Positions 35,398 through 44,817 of a stretch of 64,000 nt of DNA are shown here, piece after piece. The notes beneath the pieces are model-generated. The model ran no database searches, had not been told where the DNA came from, and saw nothing but the letters and a program-made list of their open reading frames with translations. Position 1 is the first letter of the stretch. The number at the start of each line of letters is the position of its first letter. The stretch comes from Eubacterium callanderi (GTDB taxonomy: Bacteria; Bacillota; Clostridia; Eubacteriales; Eubacteriaceae), in NCBI RefSeq assembly GCF_900142645.1, contig NZ_FRBP01000013.1, positions 1 through 64,000 of the forward strand, given 5' to 3'. Both the position numbers and the translations under genes were made by a program.

Positions 35398-36033
35398 ATG
35401 TTTAGTGCGAGCTATTTTATCAACCTGCTGCTGAGCCTGCCCGGCATCTTAGTCGCCATTTCTTTTCACGAAATGGCTCACGGCTATGCGGCGGACGCCA
35501 TGGGCGATCCAACCCCGAAGCTGGCGGGACGCCTGACGGTTAATCCCCTTAAGCACATTGACCCCATCGGTTTTATCAGTATGTTGCTTTTTCGTTTTGG
35601 CTGGGCAAAGCCTGTGCCGGTTAATCCGAATAATTTTAAAAACCATCGGAAGGGAATCATTGTTGTCAGTCTGGCGGGCTGCTTCACAAACCTTTTGTTA
35701 GGGTTTATTTCGCTCATTGCGATCTACGCAGTTTCGCCTTTTGCCAACGTGTATCTGCTGCAGATTCTGCAGTATCTGTACCTGTATAACCTGATGTTTG
35801 CAGTCTTTAACCTCATTCCCATTCCACCCCTCGACGGGTCGCAGATTTTGGCTGAGTTTTTGCCTTATAACGCAAAACAGAAGTTCTACCAGTTTTCACG
35901 TTATGGGATGATCATTCTGCTGCTGCTGGTTGTATTTAATGTGTTTGGTCTGATTATTACACCCATCATCAACGGGATCGATGGGTTGTTCAGAATGATA
36001 TTAAACCCACTTTTTTTAATGCTTTGGTCATAA
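35398..36033 (+). CDS. Site-2 protease family membrane metalloprotease (M50)
   Basis: A 211-residue polytopic protein with the zinc motif SFHEMAHGY near residue 22 and the third ligand region FNLIPIPPLDGSQI. This small M50 type lacks a PDZ domain. Substrates are unknown. It begins 2 bp after lysA and ends 1 bp before scpA. Confidence 0.9.
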   Translation: MFSASYFINLLLSLPGILVAISFHEMAHGYAADAMGDPTPKLAGRLTVNPLKHIDPIGFISMLLFRFGWAKPVPVNPNNFKNHRKGIIVVSLAGCFTNLLLGFISLIAIYAVSPFANVYLLQILQYLYLYNLMFAVFNLIPIPPLDGSQILAEFLPYNAKQKFYQFSRYGMIILLLLVVFNVFGLIITPIINGIDGLFRMILNPLFLMLWS

Positions 36034-36034
36034 A

Positions 36035-36766
36035 ATGAATAGTTATGAAGTCAGTTTAGAGAAATTTGAAGGTCCTCTGGACCTTCTCATTCATTTAATT
36101 CAAAAAAACAAAATTGATATTTACGATATTCCCATCGCAGAAATCACAAACCAGTATCTGGCCCATATTGAGAAATGGCGTGAACTGGATATGGAGGTTG
36201 CCAGCGAGTTTGTGGTCATGGCTTCCAAGCTTTTGGAGATTAAATCCAGAATGCTTCTGCCAAGAGCAAAGGACGAGGAAGAGGACGAAGAAGACCTGAA
36301 AGAGAAGCTGGTACGGCAGCTTATAGAGTATAAAATCTTTAAAAATATCAGCACTTATCTGGAAGAACGGGAGTGCGCGGAGCTTCATGCCGTCTATAAG
36401 GATCCGGAATATATCCCAGTTATGACCCAGGACGCCGAGGTTGAGATCAACCCTGAGGATATTTTTAAAGCATACTCCAACATATTTTCCCTATACAACG
36501 ATGAGATTGAGTTCAAAGATTTTTCTCAGGAGATTGTAAGGGAAGTTTTTACTGTAGAGGAAAAAATTGAGTACATCGAGCACCAGTTTGAGCTCAATCG
36601 CTCTGGAGAACTCCATTTTTCAGAGCTGTTCAGAAAAAAAGTCAGCCGGGGAGAAGTTGTTGTCACCTTTCTGGCGCTTTTGGAGATGTATAAAATTAAT
36701 AACATACGGCTTTTTCAGAACCGTGTATTTCAGGAAATTATCATCAGACAGAGGACAGAGGAATAA
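36035..36766 (+). CDS. scpA: Segregation and condensation protein ScpA
   Basis: A 243-residue kleisin of the SMC-ScpAB chromosome complex. The N-terminus is typical (FEGPLDLLIHLIQKNKIDIY), then an acidic linker (KDEEEDEEDLKEKLVRQLIE) and a C-terminal winged helix (FLALLEMYKINNIRLFQNRV). It directly abuts scpB. Confidence 0.95.
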   Translation: MNSYEVSLEKFEGPLDLLIHLIQKNKIDIYDIPIAEITNQYLAHIEKWRELDMEVASEFVVMASKLLEIKSRMLLPRAKDEEEDEEDLKEKLVRQLIEYKIFKNISTYLEERECAELHAVYKDPEYIPVMTQDAEVEINPEDIFKAYSNIFSLYNDEIEFKDFSQEIVREVFTVEEKIEYIEHQFELNRSGELHFSELFRKKVSRGEVVVTFLALLEMYKINNIRLFQNRVFQEIIIRQRTEE

Positions 36767-37378
36767 ATGCAGGAACTTTCAAAGAGTAATAAAAAGCGTC
36801 TAAAGGGAATCATCGAAGGCATCCTTTTTGCCGCCGGTGAGCCCGTCGCGCTGCGTGAGCTTGAAAAGGCGATGGAGCTGGACGGGAACACCATTCAGGC
36901 CCTTATGTCAGAACTGGAAAAGGACTATGGCAGTGTGGAACGAGGGCTTCGCCTAGTGCAGGTCAATCACACATGGCAACTGTCCACAAAGCCTGAACAT
37001 TACGATTTTATCCGTCAGGTACTGGGGCAGCAGGAGGCCACAGGGCTGTCCAAGGCGGCTCTTGAGACGCTTTCGATCATTGCCTACCGCCAGCCGATTA
37101 CCCGGATCGATATTGATAATCTGAGAGGGGTCAGCTCCAACAGTTCTGTTCAGCGGCTCCTTGACCGGGGGCTGATCAAGGAGGCTGGCAGGATGGAAGC
37201 GCCGGGCCGGCCGATTCTCTATAAAACAACCCCCGCCTTTTTAAAGACCGTTCATTTGAAGCATATCGAGGATTTGCCGGCTTTTGAGCAGTTTGCTGAG
37301 GGAGAACAGCAGAAAATCGATATCTCCGCTTCTATGGCGGAAAATATGGAAATAAACACAGTTGAGGAATTGAATTGA
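36767..37378 (+). CDS. scpB: Segregation and condensation protein ScpB
   Basis: A 203-residue protein with two winged-helix domains (GIIEGILFAAGEPVALRELE; LSKAALETLSIIAYRQPITR). It binds ScpA in the SMC complex. Its last bases overlap the rluB start. Confidence 0.94.
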   Translation: MQELSKSNKKRLKGIIEGILFAAGEPVALRELEKAMELDGNTIQALMSELEKDYGSVERGLRLVQVNHTWQLSTKPEHYDFIRQVLGQQEATGLSKAALETLSIIAYRQPITRIDIDNLRGVSSNSSVQRLLDRGLIKEAGRMEAPGRPILYKTTPAFLKTVHLKHIEDLPAFEQFAEGEQQKIDISASMAENMEINTVEELN

Positions 37379-38100
37379 GATTACAGAAATATATGGCCCA
37401 GTGTGGCGTTGCTTCAAGACGTAAATCCGAAGAGATGATTGCCGCAGGCAGGGTATGTGTCAACGGTGAGGCAGTGCTGACACCAGGGCTTCAGGTAGAC
37501 CCGGAAGCCGACACGGTTACAGTGGATGGCAAAACCATCGCGGAGGATAAAAAAATTTATGTGCTGCTGAACAAGCCAAAAGGTGTGGTTTCTACCTCGG
37601 CAGACCGCCACGCCGACCAGACCGTGATGGATCGGCTGCCCATTAAGGAGCGGCTGTTTACTGTGGGGCGGCTGGATAAGGATACGGAGGGGCTGCTGAT
37701 TTTAACCAATGACGGAGACCTTACCTTCAGGCTGACACACCCCAGCCATGAGTTTAACAAAATTTATGAAGGGCTGGTAAAGGGGATCCCCAGTGCCGGG
37801 GAGCTGAGGCTTTTTGCTGAAGGTGTCCAGATCGAGGATGATGACCATACGCTGCATACCACTGCGCCCGCTTCTGTGCAGGTGTTAAAGACTTACAGAA
37901 GCACAGCCCTGCTTGAAATGACGATTCATGAGGGGAGGAAGCGCCAGATTCGTAAAATGTGCGCGGCAATCGGCCATCCCGTCATTCACCTTAAGCGGAC
38001 AGCCATTGGCAGTATTACCTTAAAAGGGTTAAAAGCGGGTGAATGGCGTTATCTTACTGAGGAAGAAATACGTTATCTGAGGGGAGAAAAAGATGATTAA
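37375..38100 (+). CDS. rluB: 23S rRNA pseudouridine synthase (RluB family)
   Basis: A 241-residue protein with an N-terminal S4 RNA-binding domain (MRLQKYMAQCGVASRRKSEE) and the catalytic Asp in GRLDKDTEGLLILTNDG. The C-terminal EGRKRQIRKMCAAIGHPV fits RluB/RsuA. The TTG start at 37375 overlaps the scpB stop; this order is common in Firmicutes. Confidence 0.93.
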   Translation: MRLQKYMAQCGVASRRKSEEMIAAGRVCVNGEAVLTPGLQVDPEADTVTVDGKTIAEDKKIYVLLNKPKGVVSTSADRHADQTVMDRLPIKERLFTVGRLDKDTEGLLILTNDGDLTFRLTHPSHEFNKIYEGLVKGIPSAGELRLFAEGVQIEDDDHTLHTTAPASVQVLKTYRSTALLEMTIHEGRKRQIRKMCAAIGHPVIHLKRTAIGSITLKGLKAGEWRYLTEEEIRYLRGEKDD

Positions 38101-38488
38101 AATTGTGATTCCTAAAAGTTTTGAGGTGGTCGCCCCTTATTTTAAGGAGCCCGAACACAGACGGAGCCTTTATATGACAGCCATGGATGACGAAGCGCTT
38201 CTTGCTGTTGCCCGTTTTATGGCAAAAGGTGAAACAGCAGAGATCTATGATATTTTAAATATTAAGCCGGAGGTGCCAATGGCGGTGCTGGACGGTTTGA
38301 TCCGCACCACGCTGTTTCAGGCGGCTGAGCTTGGGTGTGAAGCCTGCAGGGTCTACAATGTGCCGAAGACACTGAAGGCGTATTTTGAAGGCCATCAATT
38401 TAAGGACTGCGGTGAGTACATCGGCCATGACGCTTATGTCGATGAATTTTTTAAGCCGTGTCCGGGGTGTGCCGGTGCCGTCGATTAG
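38093..38488 (+). CDS. Hypothetical protein, possibly GNAT-like
   Basis: A 131-residue protein (MIKIVIPKSFEVVAPYFKEP). The middle (VPMAVLDGLIRTTLFQAAEL, then RVYNVPKTLKAYFEGHQFKD) resembles the last part of a GNAT acetyltransferase, but the acetyl-CoA loop is not clear. The end CPGC is unusual. It overlaps rluB by 8 bases and the methyltransferase start by 14, so it is embedded in the operon. I cannot name its function. Confidence 0.6.
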   Translation: MIKIVIPKSFEVVAPYFKEPEHRRSLYMTAMDDEALLAVARFMAKGETAEIYDILNIKPEVPMAVLDGLIRTTLFQAAELGCEACRVYNVPKTLKAYFEGHQFKDCGEYIGHDAYVDEFFKPCPGCAGAVD

Positions 38489-39053
38489 TGAATTCAGAAG
38501 AGTGACCCTGCTGGCAGGAGCCCTGATGGCCGAGCACTTACGCGTGGGAGACTCCGCTGTCGACGCGACCGCCGGGACAGGTGCAGATACCTGTCTGCTG
38601 GCCCGGAGTGTGGGAGCGTGCGGAAAGGTCTACTCTTTTGACGTCCAGAAAGAAGCCCTGAAAGAAACCGAGCAGCGCCTGTCGGCCGAGGGCTTAAGAG
38701 ACCGGGTCCTTCTTTTTCACAAGGGGCACGAAACAATGGGCAGTATACCAGAGCTTCGTCAGGACTCTAAGATAATGGGTATTATGTTTAATTTAGGGTA
38801 TTTGCCTCATGGAGACAAAGAAATCGTTACAAAGACAGATACCACACTGGCAGCACTTGAAAGCAGTGTAACCCTGCTGGCGCCAAAGGGGCTGATGACG
38901 CTTTGCCTGTACCGGCATCTAGCCGGACTGGAGGAGAGCATGGCCGTTGAAAAATGGTGCGCGCAGCTTGGAGCAGGGTTTAATGTGCACAAGCTTGAGA
39001 CAATCAATAAAAATAATCCGCCCTATTTAATTTTGGCGGAAAAGACAAAATGA
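38475..39053 (+). CDS. mnmM: Class I SAM methyltransferase, MnmM (YtqB)-like
   Basis: A 192-residue SAM-dependent methyltransferase with VDATAGTGADTCLLARSVG, the SAM-binding loop, and IMFNLGYLPHGDKEIVTKTD, the strong signature of the YtqB/rRNA_methylase family. B. subtilis MnmM finishes mnm5U in tRNA wobble bases, so that role is inferred. GTG 38475 is my start, as homologues begin about 20 residues before the SAM motif; an earlier ATG at 38385 would overlap the previous gene heavily. Confidence 0.8.
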   Translation: MPSISEFRRVTLLAGALMAEHLRVGDSAVDATAGTGADTCLLARSVGACGKVYSFDVQKEALKETEQRLSAEGLRDRVLLFHKGHETMGSIPELRQDSKIMGIMFNLGYLPHGDKEIVTKTDTTLAALESSVTLLAPKGLMTLCLYRHLAGLEESMAVEKWCAQLGAGFNVHKLETINKNNPPYLILAEKTK

Positions 39054-39991
39054 GGCAGATAACGGAAATGAATCAATCATCGGATATGAAACAAGACAGC
39101 AAACCGGAACTAAGGGATATTTTTGCAGAGATTAAGGAGCGCTATAAAGGCCTGAGCAAGAGCCATAAAAAAATCGCAGCTTTTGTGATGAAAAATTATG
39201 AAAAGGCTCCGGATATGTCCGCCATCAAAGTAGCGCAGCATGTTAAGGTCAGTGAAGCGACGGTTGTGCGCTTTGCGCTGTCTTTAGGCTATGAAGGCTA
39301 TCCAGAGTTCAGAAAGGCCCTTAAAAATGAAATAAACAGTAAATTGACGACCATTGAGCGCATCAACATGACTTTGGGTGACGAGGAAAAAGAAAAGCTG
39401 ATGCAGCGCTCTGTGGCCGCGGTGCTCAAAAGTGATATCAACAGCATCAACGGAACCCTTGAATCCTTTGATTACGAAGCGCTCAGGCAATGCGTAGACC
39501 TGATCCGCAGTGCAGGCAAGGTGGTCATTATCGGTTTTAGAACAACTAGTCTGCTGACCGAGCATCTGGGCTATTACCTGAACCTGATCCTGGATGATGT
39601 CCGGGTAATCAATCACGGTGTAACAGACATATATGAGCATTTGATCAAAATTGGCGAGGGCGACGTGGTCATTGCCATGAGCTTCCCGCGCTATGCGCAG
39701 AAAACCTATGAGGCTGTAGAATTTCTTAAAAACCGGGGTCCCAGGATTATCACCATATCGGATAATGAGCACGCACCCATCAATGAGTTTGCCGATCACA
39801 AGCTCATTGCGAAGAGCAATGTTTATTCCTTCGTGGACTCCCTGGTGGCGCCTTTAAGTCTGATTAACGCGCTGGTAGTGGCCGTTGGTTTTAAAAATAT
39901 CAAAGAAACAAAACAGACCTTTAATGAGCTCGAAGAAATCTGGAAAGAACATTATATTTATACCGGTGACGAGTTTGTCAAGGATTTATAG
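39050..39991 (+). CDS. MurR/RpiR-family transcriptional regulator
   Basis: A 313-residue regulator with an N-terminal HTH_6 domain (LSKSHKKIAAFVMKNYEKAP; VAQHVKVSEATVVRFALSLG) and a SIS sugar-phosphate domain (about 150-280; GKVVIIGFRTTSLLTEHLGY; VVIAMSFPRYAQKTYEAVEF). It should sense a phosphosugar. The target is not evident: neighbours are housekeeping genes. The start overlaps the mnmM stop. Confidence 0.9.
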   Translation: MRQITEMNQSSDMKQDSKPELRDIFAEIKERYKGLSKSHKKIAAFVMKNYEKAPDMSAIKVAQHVKVSEATVVRFALSLGYEGYPEFRKALKNEINSKLTTIERINMTLGDEEKEKLMQRSVAAVLKSDINSINGTLESFDYEALRQCVDLIRSAGKVVIIGFRTTSLLTEHLGYYLNLILDDVRVINHGVTDIYEHLIKIGEGDVVIAMSFPRYAQKTYEAVEFLKNRGPRIITISDNEHAPINEFADHKLIAKSNVYSFVDSLVAPLSLINALVVAVGFKNIKETKQTFNELEEIWKEHYIYTGDEFVKDL

Positions 39992-39999
39992 GAGAGAAA

Positions 40000-41238
40000 A
40001 TGAAAAAAACAGCCATTATCGGCGGCGGCCCGGCAGGGATGAGCGCAGCCATTGCCGCGCTGCGCTCAGGCCAGCAGGCAGACCTTTACGACCAGAATGA
40101 AAAACTGGGCAAAAAGCTGTATATTACTGGCAAGGGCCGGTGCAACCTGACCAATCACTGTGACATCAGTGAATTTTTTGACAGTATTGTCACCAACAAA
40201 AATTTTCTTTATTCGGCCCTCTATACCTTTACAAATGATGCGCTTATGGATCTGATGGAAGAAAACGGCTGTCCCCTTAAAATTGAGCGGGGCGAGCGGG
40301 TCTTTCCCAAGAGTGACAAATCTAGCGATGTCATTAAAGCCTACAGGAAAATTCTGGAGCGCGAAAGGGCACAGGTCTTCCTGAACCAGCGTATTGCCGC
40401 TGTCGAGACAGCAAAGAGCAGCGAAGGGGTAAAGGTTACAGGTGTCCGTTTTGAGAATGGAAGAATCGAAAACTATGATCGGGTCATCCTGGCCACTGGC
40501 GGGAGAAGCTATATCTCAACAGGCTCTGACGGTTCCGGTTTTAAAATGGCCAGAGACCTCGGACACCGGGTAACCCCGCTGAGACCATCATTAGTGGGCG
40601 TCAATACCCAGGAGGCATGGGTGCCGGAGCTTCAGGGCCTCTCCCTTCGCAATGTAGGGCTGACCATGAAACAGGGCAGGAAAAAGATCCGCCATGAAGC
40701 GGGGGAAATGCTTTTTACGCATTTTGGTGTTTCCGGTCCGCTGGTGCTTACCATGAGTGCTTTTATGAAGCCGCCATATGAAGACTATACTTTGACCATT
40801 GATTTGAAGCCGGCTCTCAGCATGGAACAGATGGATGTGCGGCTGCAGCGTGACTTTGAAAAATATCATAACAAGCATTTTATTAACGGTTTAGTTGATT
40901 TATTACCTTCAAAAATGATTCCGGTTATGGTAAAATGTTCAGGGATTCCAGAAGATAAAAGGGTGAACCAGATCACGCGGGAGGAACGCAGGCATCTGGC
41001 AGAGCTTTTTAAAGGGCTGGCGCTCCACGTGACCTCTCTTCAGGATATCAATACCGCCATTATCACTTCTGGCGGTGTGGATGTCAAAGAGATCGACCCG
41101 AGCACAATGGAATCAAAACTCGTCCGGGGGCTTTATTTTGCCGGCGAAATGATTGACGTCGATGCCCTGACCGGAGGATTTAACATACAGATTGCCGCCA
41201 GTACCGGATGGCTGGCAGGCTTATCGGAAGAAGGTTAA
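40000..41238 (+). CDS. HI0933/BaiN-like FAD-dependent oxidoreductase
   Basis: A 412-residue flavoprotein with the FAD Rossmann motif IIGGGPAGMSAAIAALRSG, the family stretch GKKLYITGKGRCNLTNHCD, and the end FAGEMIDVDALTGGFNIQIA. The family includes reductases of unclear substrate; bile-acid reduction by BaiN is known in some Clostridia, but this is not evidence for it here. AGGAGAG precedes ATG 40000. Confidence 0.88.
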   Translation: MKKTAIIGGGPAGMSAAIAALRSGQQADLYDQNEKLGKKLYITGKGRCNLTNHCDISEFFDSIVTNKNFLYSALYTFTNDALMDLMEENGCPLKIERGERVFPKSDKSSDVIKAYRKILERERAQVFLNQRIAAVETAKSSEGVKVTGVRFENGRIENYDRVILATGGRSYISTGSDGSGFKMARDLGHRVTPLRPSLVGVNTQEAWVPELQGLSLRNVGLTMKQGRKKIRHEAGEMLFTHFGVSGPLVLTMSAFMKPPYEDYTLTIDLKPALSMEQMDVRLQRDFEKYHNKHFINGLVDLLPSKMIPVMVKCSGIPEDKRVNQITREERRHLAELFKGLALHVTSLQDINTAIITSGGVDVKEIDPSTMESKLVRGLYFAGEMIDVDALTGGFNIQIAASTGWLAGLSEEG

Positions 41239-41248
41239 GGAGAGCTTT

Positions 41249-41908
41249 ATGCAAATTGCGATTGACGGCCCCGCTGGGGCAGGAAAAAGTACCATTGCGA
41301 AAATAATTGCAAAGGAATTGGGTATTCTATATTTAGATACCGGCGCCATGTACCGGGCCATTACCTATGGTATCTGGAAAAATAAAATAGATTTTTCGGA
41401 TCAGAAGGCCATTGCCGATTTTACAAAAGAGAACACCATCGATTTTAAAGGGACAGATGTTTACCTGAGTGGAGAGAAGGTTACAGAAGAGATCCGTCTG
41501 CCCATTGTCAGCAGGCACACGTCAGATGTTGCCTGTATTGGTGAAGTCCGCAGACTGCTGGTCGGCCAGCAGCAGAGCATTGCAGGCTGCCATTCTGTTA
41601 TTATGGATGGCAGAGATATCGGGTCTGTTGTGCTTCCCAAGGCAGACTATAAATTTTATCTGGATGCCAGCATTGATGAACGCGCCAGACGGCGTGCTAT
41701 TGAGCAGCAGGCCAGGGGAATTGATCAGGATTTTGACAGTATCCGTGAAAGCATTGCGGTTCGCGATTACAATGACAGCCACCGCGATGAAGGGCCGCTG
41801 GTCTGTACAGAGGATGCCATTGTGGTCGATACGACCGGCAAAAGCATCGAGGAAGTCTGCCAGGTAATCTTAGATAATATCCGGGGAGGAAAGGCCCATG
41901 TTTTATAG
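41249..41908 (+). CDS. cmk: Cytidylate kinase
   Basis: A 219-residue kinase phosphorylating CMP/dCMP. It begins IAIDGPAGAGKSTIAKIIAK (P-loop), then LDTGAMYRAITYG, and MDGRDIGSVVLP. ATG 41249 follows AAGGAG; an earlier ATG at 41192 lies inside the preceding gene. It overlaps plsC by 11 bases. Confidence 0.95.
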   Translation: MQIAIDGPAGAGKSTIAKIIAKELGILYLDTGAMYRAITYGIWKNKIDFSDQKAIADFTKENTIDFKGTDVYLSGEKVTEEIRLPIVSRHTSDVACIGEVRRLLVGQQQSIAGCHSVIMDGRDIGSVVLPKADYKFYLDASIDERARRRAIEQQARGIDQDFDSIRESIAVRDYNDSHRDEGPLVCTEDAIVVDTTGKSIEEVCQVILDNIRGGKAHVL

Positions 41909-42473
41909 ATTCGGAAGAGCCATTATCAAGCTTTTAAACCTTATTCTGTATAACATCCATGTGGAAGGGGAAGAAAATATCCCGGAGACAGGCGGGGTTG
42001 TCCTTTGCCCCAATCATATCAGTAATTATGACCCTCTGGCAGTGGCAACCCATATGAAGCGGCAGGTGCATTTTCTGGCCAAGGCCGAGCTTTATAAAAA
42101 TTTTATTGTCAGAAAGGTGCTGCTTGCCGTGGGTACCATTCCAGTCGACAGGGGAAAGGTTTCATTGGAAACACTAAAGGAATCCTTAAGAGTTCTCAAA
42201 AATGGTGAGATTCTGGGCATTTTCCCGGAGGGGACCCGTGTAAAAAACGGCGAACACAAGAAACCAATGGAAGGTTTCGTGGTGTTTGCCCTAAAAACCA
42301 AGTCTCCCATCCTGCCGGTACATATTGAAGGTGAATACAAATTTAGAGGTAAAATAAACATAAAATTCGGAAAACCCATTGAATTAAACGAATATTATGG
42401 AAAAAAAGTGAAACCTGAAGAAATGTCAAAAATAAGTGAAAAAATTATGGACATTGTCTATGATTTACAATAA
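41898..42473 (+). CDS. plsC: 1-acyl-sn-glycerol-3-phosphate acyltransferase PlsC
   Basis: A 191-residue lysophosphatidate acyltransferase of phospholipid synthesis. It has the catalytic box CPNHISNYDPLAV (HX4D) and IFPEGTRVKNG. The order cmk-plsC-ispH/rpsA is usual in Clostridia. Confidence 0.93.
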   Translation: MFYRFGRAIIKLLNLILYNIHVEGEENIPETGGVVLCPNHISNYDPLAVATHMKRQVHFLAKAELYKNFIVRKVLLAVGTIPVDRGKVSLETLKESLRVLKNGEILGIFPEGTRVKNGEHKKPMEGFVVFALKTKSPILPVHIEGEYKFRGKINIKFGKPIELNEYYGKKVKPEEMSKISEKIMDIVYDLQ

Positions 42474-42490
42474 AATAATGGAGATAGACT

Positions 42491-44683
42491 ATGCAGATTA
42501 TCATTGCCGATAAGGCAGGCTACTGCTTTGGAATTGAAAACGCCATGAAAATGGTCGAGGATACTCTGGCAAACCACCAGAATCAATCAATCTATACCCT
42601 GGGGGATATATCCCATAACCGTCAGGAAATGGATCGGCTGATCGGCAGAGGGGTTGTCAAGGCGGAGACCATCGATGAAATAGACCATGGCTGCGTCATC
42701 ATTCGTTCTCACGGTGTGGGGAAGGATGTGATTGAGGCGGCTGAGGCCAAGGGCCTTGAAATTGTCAACGCGACATGTCCTTTTGTAAGGGCGATGCAGA
42801 AAAAAGTTGAGGATTACTACAAAAAGGGCTACCAGATTGTCATTGTCGGCAATCAGGAGCACCCGGAGGTCGTTGGCGCTACAGGCTGGTGCAATAACGA
42901 AGCAATTGTTATAAACGACATAAAAAGTGTAGAAAATTTAAAAAAATATGATAAAATATGTGTAGTGGCGCAGACGACGATCATCGAGGCAAATTTTAAC
43001 AAAATTACAGAAGCCCTGAAGTCGAAAGCGGATGAAATTGTTATATTTAATACTATTTGCAGTGCAACAGCTGAAAGACAAGCGGCTGCGGCAGAAACTG
43101 CAAAGGTAGTAGAATATATGATCGTAATAGGCGGATATCATAGTTCCAATACCCAAAAATTATTAGATATCTGTAAGACCTATTGCAAAAACACTTGTCA
43201 TATAGAAACAGCCGGAGAATTAGACCCTAATGAGATTAAGAAGTATCAAACCATCGGAATCACAGCGGGCGCATCAACACCGGATTGGATCGTTAAGGAG
43301 GTAACGGAAAGTATGGAAGAAAACAAATTGGAACAAGAACAAACTCAAGAGGTGGTTCAGGAAACAGAAGCTGCAAAAGCGCAGACAGCAAACGAAATTG
43401 CAGACGCTAATTTCGATTTCGCAGCTGAAATTGAAGAATCCCTCAAACCAATCAGAAAGGGTGCCCCAGTAGAAGGTGAAGTAATTCACATTGACAATGA
43501 TGAAGTTATTTTGAATATTGGATATAAGGCAGATGCAGTCATTAAGAAGAATGACTTCACATGGAAACATGATGAAGAACTGGCAGACCTTGTCAAACTT
43601 GGTGATAAAGTCAATGCTATTGTGACCGACTTAAATGACGGTTCTGGCAGCGTTAAATTGTCTAAGATCAAATATGACAATCAGGCAGTTCAGCGTCAGT
43701 TAGCAGAAGCCTTTGAAAATAAAACTGTTTTAGAAGGTAAAGTAAAAGGCGTATCTGGCAGCGGTCTCATTGTTGATATCGGATTTACAGATATCTTCAT
43801 GCCAGCATCCCAGTATCATGTGCGTTATGTCAAAGATCTTGAATCTTTAATCGGCGAAGACGTTAAAGGTATTATCATTGACTACAACGCAAAGAGAAGA
43901 AGAGCCATCTTGTCACAGAAGGTTATTCTTGAAAAAGAAATCAAAGAAAAACAGGCAGCTTTAAGAGAAGCCAAAGAAAAACGTTTTGACGAGCTTGAAG
44001 TCGGCGATATCGTGGGCGGTACCGTTAAAACCATCACTAACTTTGGTATCTTCGTAGACTTAAACGGAATTGATGGTTTTGTGCATCGTTCTGATTTAAC
44101 CTGGGAAAGAGCTAACGAACCAAAAGACCTGGTAGAAAAAGGTCAGGAAATCGAAGCAAAGGTTATTTCCAAGAACGACGAAGACAAGAAGATCAAACTG
44201 AGCGTTAAGGCTCTTAAAGAAAGACCTTGGGAAGAATTCGTTAAAAACTATAAAGTGGATGACGAAGTTGAAGTTAAGATCACAAACGTACTGGATTTTG
44301 GTGCTTTCGCTGAAATTTTGCCAGGCGTTGAAGGCTTAATTCACGTTTCTGAAATCAGCTATGATCGTGTAGAGTCTGTTGCAGCTGTTCTGAAACCGGG
44401 CGATGTTGTTAAGGTTAAAATCATTGGTATCAATACTGAAAAAGAAAAAATCAGCCTGAGTATCAAAGCAACCTTAGAAGCGCCTGAAAGACCTGCAAGA
44501 CAGAAAAAATCAGATTCTTCTTATGAAAGATCCTCTGCACCAAGATCTGATGCGCCAAGAAGAAGACCACAACAGAATAAGAATAAAACTGTTTATGAAG
44601 AATCAGCTAATGTAACCTTAGGTGATGCTTTTGGTAATCTTTTTGAAGGTCTGTCATTCGATGACGAAGACGACGATAAATAA
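42491..44683 (+). CDS. ispH: Fused IspH reductase and ribosomal protein S1
   Basis: A 730-residue two-part protein. Residues 1-274 are the [4Fe-4S] enzyme IspH, which makes IPP and DMAPP from HMBPP; ligand cysteines sit in AGYCFGIE, NATCPFV and NTICSAT. An acidic linker follows, then four S1 RNA-binding domains (from about residue 326: VEGEVIHIDNDEVILNIGYK; LEGKVKGVSGSGLIVDIGFT; VGGTVKTITNFGIFVDLNGI; VEVKITNVLDFGAFAEILPG). An Arg-rich, acidic-ended tail closes it. Such fusions are known in Clostridia. A perfect SD and ATG lie at the junction, so free S1 may also be made. Confidence 0.95.
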   Translation: MQIIIADKAGYCFGIENAMKMVEDTLANHQNQSIYTLGDISHNRQEMDRLIGRGVVKAETIDEIDHGCVIIRSHGVGKDVIEAAEAKGLEIVNATCPFVRAMQKKVEDYYKKGYQIVIVGNQEHPEVVGATGWCNNEAIVINDIKSVENLKKYDKICVVAQTTIIEANFNKITEALKSKADEIVIFNTICSATAERQAAAAETAKVVEYMIVIGGYHSSNTQKLLDICKTYCKNTCHIETAGELDPNEIKKYQTIGITAGASTPDWIVKEVTESMEENKLEQEQTQEVVQETEAAKAQTANEIADANFDFAAEIEESLKPIRKGAPVEGEVIHIDNDEVILNIGYKADAVIKKNDFTWKHDEELADLVKLGDKVNAIVTDLNDGSGSVKLSKIKYDNQAVQRQLAEAFENKTVLEGKVKGVSGSGLIVDIGFTDIFMPASQYHVRYVKDLESLIGEDVKGIIIDYNAKRRRAILSQKVILEKEIKEKQAALREAKEKRFDELEVGDIVGGTVKTITNFGIFVDLNGIDGFVHRSDLTWERANEPKDLVEKGQEIEAKVISKNDEDKKIKLSVKALKERPWEEFVKNYKVDDEVEVKITNVLDFGAFAEILPGVEGLIHVSEISYDRVESVAAVLKPGDVVKVKIIGINTEKEKISLSIKATLEAPERPARQKKSDSSYERSSAPRSDAPRRRPQQNKNKTVYEESANVTLGDAFGNLFEGLSFDDEDDDK
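43295..43315 (+). promoter_or_regulatory. Internal ribosome site and start for stand-alone S1
   Basis: AAGGAGGT (43295-43302), fully complementary to the 16S rRNA tail, lies 10 nt before an in-frame ATG at 43313 (residue 275), exactly where the IspH part ends. Initiation here would give a 456-residue S1 protein. Confidence 0.65.
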
Positions 44684-44697
44684 GCAATAAGAACATA

Positions 44698-44728
44698 AGC
44701 CTCTCTGGAAAACCGGAGAGGTTTTTTT
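44698..44728 (+). terminator. Terminator after ispH-rpsA
   Basis: CCTCTCTGG, loop AAAA, CCGGAGAGG (one mismatch) and a run of seven T. Confidence 0.85.
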
Positions 44729-44817
44729 CTGGTTAGGGCTTTTTATTAGCAGGGCCTTAGTATATAATAGTACTATGGAATTTTTTGATAACATGAATAA
44801 AGTGGAGGAGAAAGACT

